Part shown: positions 58,311 through 64,000 of the stretch, piece by piece | How positions within the stretch are numbered: the stretch's first letter is position 1 | How the letters are laid out: each line of letters starts with the position of its first letter | Source: Melastoma dodecandrum | Taxonomy: Eukaryota; Streptophyta; Magnoliopsida; Myrtales; Melastomataceae | Direction of reading: 5' to 3' | Assembly (NCBI GenBank): GCA_029817715.1 | Contig: JARUPY010000534.1 | Coordinates: 374,501-438,500 of the forward strand | DNA: 64,000 nt | Notes under the pieces: generated by a model | The model's input: the letters and a program-made list of their open reading frames with translations, nothing else | Database searches by the model: none | What the model was told of the DNA's origin: nothing | Program-made: the position numbers and the translations under genes

Positions 58311-60554
58311 GTTTTTATTGTTTTCCTTTAAGCTATTCCGAGTAGGCCAACGACTGAAAATGCGATTTTGCTGGACTAATTCTTCTTTTTTTTGTTTTTG
58401 GTTTGAAGCTATGATCTTTTTGTTACTATTGGAGGTTGATCTTCATATTTTGGTTTCACAAATGTTATCTTCTAGTTGATGTCGTCGTTGCCACCTTTGC
58501 ATTGAACAGGGCGACGGATAGACCTAAGAACAACACGACAGTGACATTCTTTTCCCAATGATAAAAAATAAAGAACATTACCCAAAACACTTGAATGCTC
58601 CCCTCTCTCCTCCAAGCAGCAGATAGACAAGTCTTTCGTGTCTTCTGGGACTAACCAAGGGTCGTCTTTCATTCATTCAGTCCCATCGATAATCAACACT
58701 CCACTCTCATTTTAATAACGGCTCCTTCGTCATGGGCCTAAATTGTGAGACCAGCCCATTTTCTGTTAACATGGGCTAGTTAGTTGGCCCACTGGGCCTT
58801 CCCGAGTGAGTATAAGTTTGTGGTTATTTGTATTTTGGGAGGCAAAGCTATGGTGTGGGGAACCCCACAATTAAATGAAGGGTGGGGGGAAGCAGTGGGC
58901 AGGTCAGTGCAGTGAAGAACTGATGGTGATGATGATATTCAAAACTCCCACCACCATTGATGTCCCTCTCCACCACCCCCTTTTAACGAATACCAATGAA
59001 AAACCCAATTTTAGTCTCTTACATTGATTGATTAGTCAAAAAAGGGGGGATAGAAAAAAATATGCTTATAAAAAATATACCCGTTAGTTAGTAACATTCA
59101 TTCCCCTCGGCCTCCTCCCTTTTTTTTCTTTTCTTCTTTTCTTCACTTTACCTTTTTTTACTTCACATGTTAATACATGTCTCGCGAAGGAATCGGACAC
59201 TTGTGGGGTGGGGGTTGGAGGACAACAGTTGACTGCGTAGTTTTTGGCACAAGGCTGAGAACCCAAAAAGAAATGTCACTAGTTTTCTAGGAAAAGGTAA
59301 GGAGAAAAGGAGTAGGGAGGGCATTGTGTGAAAAGAAGAACAAAGAAAAGGGAGAGGAAGTTGGGGGGGGGGCGGGGCGGGGGGAGGTCAGCTACATGTA
59401 ATCTTTTTTAACATTATGAGGACAATGTCTGTCTGACCAGATTGATCACTCCCCCACACTCCCAACAACAAGAGAGAGGAAGAGAGAGGAGGAGAAGAAG
59501 CATTTGTATATTATTGATTGAAAAGCCTGTCGGGAAAATATAAGGGAGAGAGAGAGAGGTCAGATGACATTGCATTACATCCATGCAAAAGCTCGCAGAC
59601 CCCAGTTGACCCGACGAGAGGGTGGTCTTATTACCAACAAAAAGAGTAAGTTAAATGGGTGTTTTGTTCCTCCTAAAACAAAGACAAAAACGCGGTTTGA
59701 TTTGGGTTTTGGTCCCTTGGATTGTTCTGGGTTTTCTTATTTATTGCCTTTGAGGGGGACACCAGGGAATCCTGTTGCCTACGCTAAACATCACATTCAT
59801 AAACGTTTACATGGATGGGTGTTTGAACCGCGTTTTTTCTTTTCTTGAATGTGTGAGATTTGTGCTGGTGGCCCCCCCTTTTTCCTTACTTTTACTAACT
59901 TCACGGCAAAAAGAAAGCAAATTTGGATGCCCAAAAAGAAATTCAAATAAAAAGTAGTTATCATCAAATAATTGACAAACTACAATTAATGGTTGATGAC
60001 ATTAGTAATAATGGTGCTTCTACCCCGCCCTAATAAATAAGGGGAGAAAAAAACAGATGGAGGGGAAGAACAGAACAGGCCAGACCAGACCAGAGACACT
60101 GACCCACACCACCCAAATCTCATAATAATTCCACCCCATCTCTCTCCCTCTCTCTCTTTCTTTCTCAATCCCTTTTATTACCACTTTCAACTTTCTCGCC
60201 ATTTCCTGGTCTTCTTTTCTTCCCACTCCGCCCCCGCCCCTCTCCCCTCTCTCTCTCTCTCTCATAAAGACTCAGCCTTTCCGTTGTTTTCCTCGCCCTC
60301 CCCCAAATTTCGTCAAAACCCTAGTCATAATCTCACGTAACTCGATCTGGGTAGGCGCGCAAACTCCTGAGACTTTCCGGGCCGTCGTCAAGTTGTCACC
60401 TTTGGAGGAGGAGGAGGAGCAATGGGGGGAGAGAGCTGGGAGGAGGTGAAGGGGAAAAGATTGAGCTTTGAGTGATTTAGGTTGGGATTAAGGTTTTTGG
60501 GGTTTGTCTGGCAGAGGTGGTGTGGGGGGTTGAGGTTTTCTAACGAAAAGAAAG
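58311..60554. other. Intergenic region S40 / DRB2-like
   Basis: No gene. A GGGCC/TGGGCT cluster is at 58734-58800. A G-rich run sits at 59364-59384. The final 350 bp contain CT repeats (60137-60165 and 60240-60262), typical of a 5' leader. Confidence 0.5.
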
Positions 60555-62134
60555 ATGTATAAGAATCAGCTGCAGGAGCTGGCGCAGAGGAGCTGCTTCA
60601 ACCTTCCTTCCTACACTTGCCTTAGGGAAGGTCCCGACCACGCTCCCCGGTTCAAGGCTACCGTCAACTTCAACGGCGAGGTCTTCGAGAGCCCCAATTA
60701 CTGCACCACCCTCCGCCAGGCTGAGCACTCCGCCGCAGAGGTCGCACTCAACGCCCTTGCCACCCACGGTCCCTCCCACTCCCTCGCGGCCCGTGTCCTG
60801 GTCGGTACCCTTGCACGCGCGATCTGTCCTCCTTGCTCGGTTATTAGCTTGTGGTGTGGTGTTTTGGCTGGTATTTTGAGAGTGTTGAGATTGAGCTGAT
60901 TTTTGTTGGAATTTTAGGATGAGACAGGAGTTTACAAGAACCTGTTGCAGGAGATTTCGCAGAGAGTCGGTGCTCCGTTGCCCCTGTATATGACTTTTAG
61001 GTCCGGGCTCGGGCACCTGCCGGTATTTACGGGAACAGTGGAATTAGCAGGCATTGTTTTCACCGGTGAGCCAGCGAAGACGAAGAAACAAGCAGAGAAG
61101 AACGCTGCCATGGCTGCCTGGTCTTCTCTCAAGCAATGTGAGTTTTTCTTTCAGTTGCATCATGTTTCTCTGATCAACTTATAGTTCTTGTTTCCATTTG
61201 GTATGTGTTAGATCCTTCCAATTTAGGATTTCTGGCTGCTCTTGATACATTTCATTTTGATTGCTGCATCTCTTTAGGATGGAAGGTTGCACAATTAGAT
61301 TTCTGCATGGTGCTTTTCGCCTTTGGTCAGCCTATGCGATTCTATCTGTATTTTGTGCTATGAAGATCGGTGACTGAATGAATGTTTCTGTCATCATGTT
61401 TTTGAGCAGTGGCGAAGGAAACTGCTAATTCTTCATCCGAGCCAGAATACCCCGACGAATTGGAGCAGATTACCTTAGCCCGCGCTTTACTGAATTATTG
61501 TTTGAAAGAGAAGGTGGCATTGGCTAATTCTCCGACGGGTACAATACCATTTGCAAAGCGGTACTCAGTTCAGAACCTGAGACCAAGTAGTCCGCAGCCT
61601 CAGCATCTTCCTGCGTCCAAGATACTGCCTCTCATTTGTCCAAAAGCTGCTTCTAGAATCAGGCCATCACCCGCCTCACCCAGCGGGAGTCATTTACCAC
61701 CGCCCATTCCCCCTCAGTCTACATTGGACGGTCGTAATATTCGCCCTCAGAAGTTCCCGGCTGTTGGAGCCATTCCGTACGTACCCATTCAACGGTTTGG
61801 ACCACCTTGCCGTGGAATGGCACCTCCGGTGACTATTAGAACCGTGGCTCCTGTTTTCGCGGCGCCCCGTAATCCATCACCGGCGAGGCTGCCACCTCCC
61901 GTTGCAATTGCACCACCAGTCTGTGTGAGGCAAGCCGTGCCAGTGTTTGCTGCCCCGCTACCAAGAAAGGAAGTTCCTTCCCCTGTCCTTAAGGAATCTC
62001 CCTCGGTCATCCCTTCAGTTCCCTCCGTTGCTTTTGCCGCAGCTGTGAGAGTGGAACCGGAGCATGCTCCCTTGCTGACCAAGCAGGCCGACAATGCCGA
62101 GGTACTCGAGAAACTGAAGGACCTAGTTATTTGA
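60555..62134 (+). CDS. DRB2-like: Double-stranded RNA-binding protein, DRB2/3/5 group
   Basis: Partner of Dicer-like enzymes in plant small-RNA formation; DRB2 affects miRNA processing and translational repression. Three exons: 60555-60800, 60918-61137, 61410-62134, giving 396 residues. Two dsRNA-binding domains are clear: residues 1-70 (MYKNQLQELAQRSCFNLPSY ... QAEHSAAEVALNAL) and about 83-152 (YKNLLQEISQRVGAPLPLY ... KKQAEKNAAMAAWSSLKQ), the latter with the basic KTKKQAEK patch needed for RNA contact. Exons 1-2 each encode one domain. The long C-terminal part is Pro-rich and less conserved, as in the DRB2 group. Both introns are GT-AG. Confidence 0.95.
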
Positions 62135-64000
62135 ACCTATAGTTTATGACGATGCCCCCTTAGAGAAGTGCATGCTCTGGTGCCTCCCTATTCCTTCAGC
62201 CTTGTAACATGTCCTCCGATCCTGTTACTTGGGGGGCTGCCTCCGGCATAAGACGTTCTTTCTTCATTTTCGCGTCCCATTTTCTTCTAGTCTCTGCCCT
62301 TTTTTTGGTTCACCTTTCTCTCCCTTCTGGCCGTGGTCACTTCAGGGGTAGATATCTCTGCTGCCAGAACTACCGTTGGCTTATGAGCATCGATTCCCTG
62401 CTGCCTCCCAACACTCATTTTCATTACAGTTTTCTGAGTGCCGGATTGTTGGTTTCCCCGGTAGATACTCTACTTGTGTTTCTGTGTTGCAGAATGGAGA
62501 ATGGCAATGTGTCAACTACAACCATTACACAGGTTTTTGAGCTACCCCTGTCTTGTCATTTCTTCCCCCTCCCCAACAATTACGTTAGTTGTGCCATAAT
62601 TTTGTCTGAGGACACGATGACAAGATGCACAAATAAAAGAAAGGGAGGAGGGAGGAAGGGATTTTGTGAGCAAGTTTTTTATTTTCATTTAAAATCTTTA
62701 GGTGGTGGCCCGGAATCAACCGCATATCTTCATCAATTGTACATAGTGGGAAATTGTAATTGAATGCATTCAATGGGTCCCAACTAGGGTGGCCATCCAT
62801 CCCGCTGCAGTAATTGCTTTGGTTTGCCATTTCAATCATGGAGGAGGAAGGACAAAGTCTAGATCACTTGTTAACAGCCTTCATCAATTGTCGTTAATAA
62901 AGGCATTATTTGTGGGTGGATGGTGGTGGTGGGAGGGGAGGAATAGACAGCTAATCTTAGAAAAAGGGATTATGATTTCAACATGTTAGAACTTGTAGTA
63001 ACTTGAGAGGGGTGTTTTGTTTTGCCAATGGCCGAGTTGAGCTTATCAGAGCCTACCCAGAATTTCTTTTCTAGTTCGGTGTAAAAAATTATGCATTGAA
63101 TGAGTAGCATGTGATGGAAATTAAATGCAGGGGGGAGGGTTTTTGTGTAGGTTTTAGCCCCATATCTTTAATGGAATGCCCCCCCCCCCCCTGCCTGCTT
63201 TCTCTGCAATCCCATTTTTTGAGGAGTCTTCTTCTTCCTACTGCAGTTACAATTGATTTTACTACCACTTGGACTTTCTCAGTAAGAGAGCCTGGTTTGG
63301 TTTCCACCTCCACTAATTAATTCATCCTGCCCGAATTTGCAGATTTTTTTTACAATGTTTTTACAGGATTATAATATTCACAGGCACATGGTCTGGATTA
63401 TGTCATTGAGACTCTGTTCTGTATTTCAATTCACTGTCCATCCTCATTTTTCCACTGCCACTGCCCATTTTCAAGTCATCCAATGCGAATGTCACTCACA
63501 AGCTCGATGTCCGCCCATGGTAGATCTCGGGCTCATCTCAACTTTAGCCCGGCCAGTCTCAATACCCGAGTTGCATAACATGGTAACTACGAGTGATGCC
63601 CGGCATTGGGCAGAAGGCAAGAGGCCGACAACATGACCAGTTGATCGCGGGAGACTTCAGATTACATTCACAATGAATAACCAGGCGAGAGTCAGAATGA
63701 ATGAAAATCAAACCTAAGAGAAGCTTCCTTAACTAGTTGAGTCTAAGTATTAACAACACACACCTACAGGGTAAAACTTTGCAGTCCGATTCCCAAACTC
63801 AATTCTGTGTGATCGCGATACATCATAATCTACTCAAGAGTCTATACACAGACAACCAATGGCACAGATTTTAATACCCTGCAATGAAATGAAGGATTCA
63901 ACAAACATCGATGCCAGAGAGTTCTTCCCTTACAAGAACGGTCATCGGGTCGCCAGAGACCAGTAGTTAAAAAGAAAAGATGGCAAGGCAACAAACCAGC
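62135..64000. other. DRB2-like 3' region and right end of window
   Basis: Open frames here (for example 62209-62763) have no protein-like features and include T-rich DNA. The first few hundred bp are likely 3' UTR. Near 63880-64000 there may be the 3' UTR of a gene beyond the window, which cannot be judged. Confidence 0.45.

Noticed and set aside
62209..62763. 184-codon plus-strand frame after the DRB2-like gene
   Set aside because: T-rich composition and no domain; better explained as 3' UTR and intergenic DNA.

Overview
The window is nuclear DNA of a eudicot plant. It holds spliced protein-coding genes of plant families (DOF factor, vicilin, arabinogalactan proteins, aquaporin PIP2, plant-type beta-galactosidase), AT-rich intergenic DNA and one Athila-type Ty3/Gypsy retrotransposon. 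I could not fix the genus. I saw no tRNA, rRNA, CRISPR array or bacterial-type operon.

Layout, left to right: DOF zinc-finger factor (+, 1682-2527); ALKBH10-type RNA demethylase (+, 4988-8722); vicilin-like seed protein (+, 9472-11851); a PDIL5-1 thioredoxin-fold gene (+, 12159-24524) split inside exon 3 by an 11.0-kb Athila element (12616-23628); a doubtful small gene (-, 25359-25763); TMEM209-like membrane protein (-, 26721-29810) divergent from SEC61 beta (+, 30219-30542); SYP7-type Qc-SNARE (+, 30961-32525); fasciclin-like AGP (-, 33145-33993); beta-galactosidase BGAL8 type (+, 35059-39136); LOG2/LUL-type RING E3 ligase (+, 39982-42111); CCCH/TrmA-type tRNA uracil-5-methyltransferase (+, 42537-46817); RING-CH membrane ligase (+, 49019-51183); proline-rich AGP-like membrane protein (-, 51642-52124); aquaporin PIP2 (-, 53860-55008); S40 senescence-regulator family (+, 57828-58310); DRB2-type double-stranded-RNA-binding protein (+, 60555-62134). 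Exon boundaries were placed by eye from reading frame, splice signals and family homology. Neighbours belong to unrelated processes (seed storage, ER folding and translocation, cell wall, RNA modification, ubiquitin, water transport), so this is ordinary plant gene order and not a functional cluster.

The most unusual material is (1) the young, nearly intact Athila element that breaks PDIL5-1, with a perfect 5-bp target duplication; (2) inside it, 19 copies of the palindrome CGCAGCTGCG, mostly in pairs exactly 21 bp apart, in both LTRs just upstream of the TATA box and again before the third reading frame; (3) at least six GC-AG introns among about 73 introns placed, well above the usual plant rate; and (4) a gene order that appears to combine several separate Arabidopsis segments.
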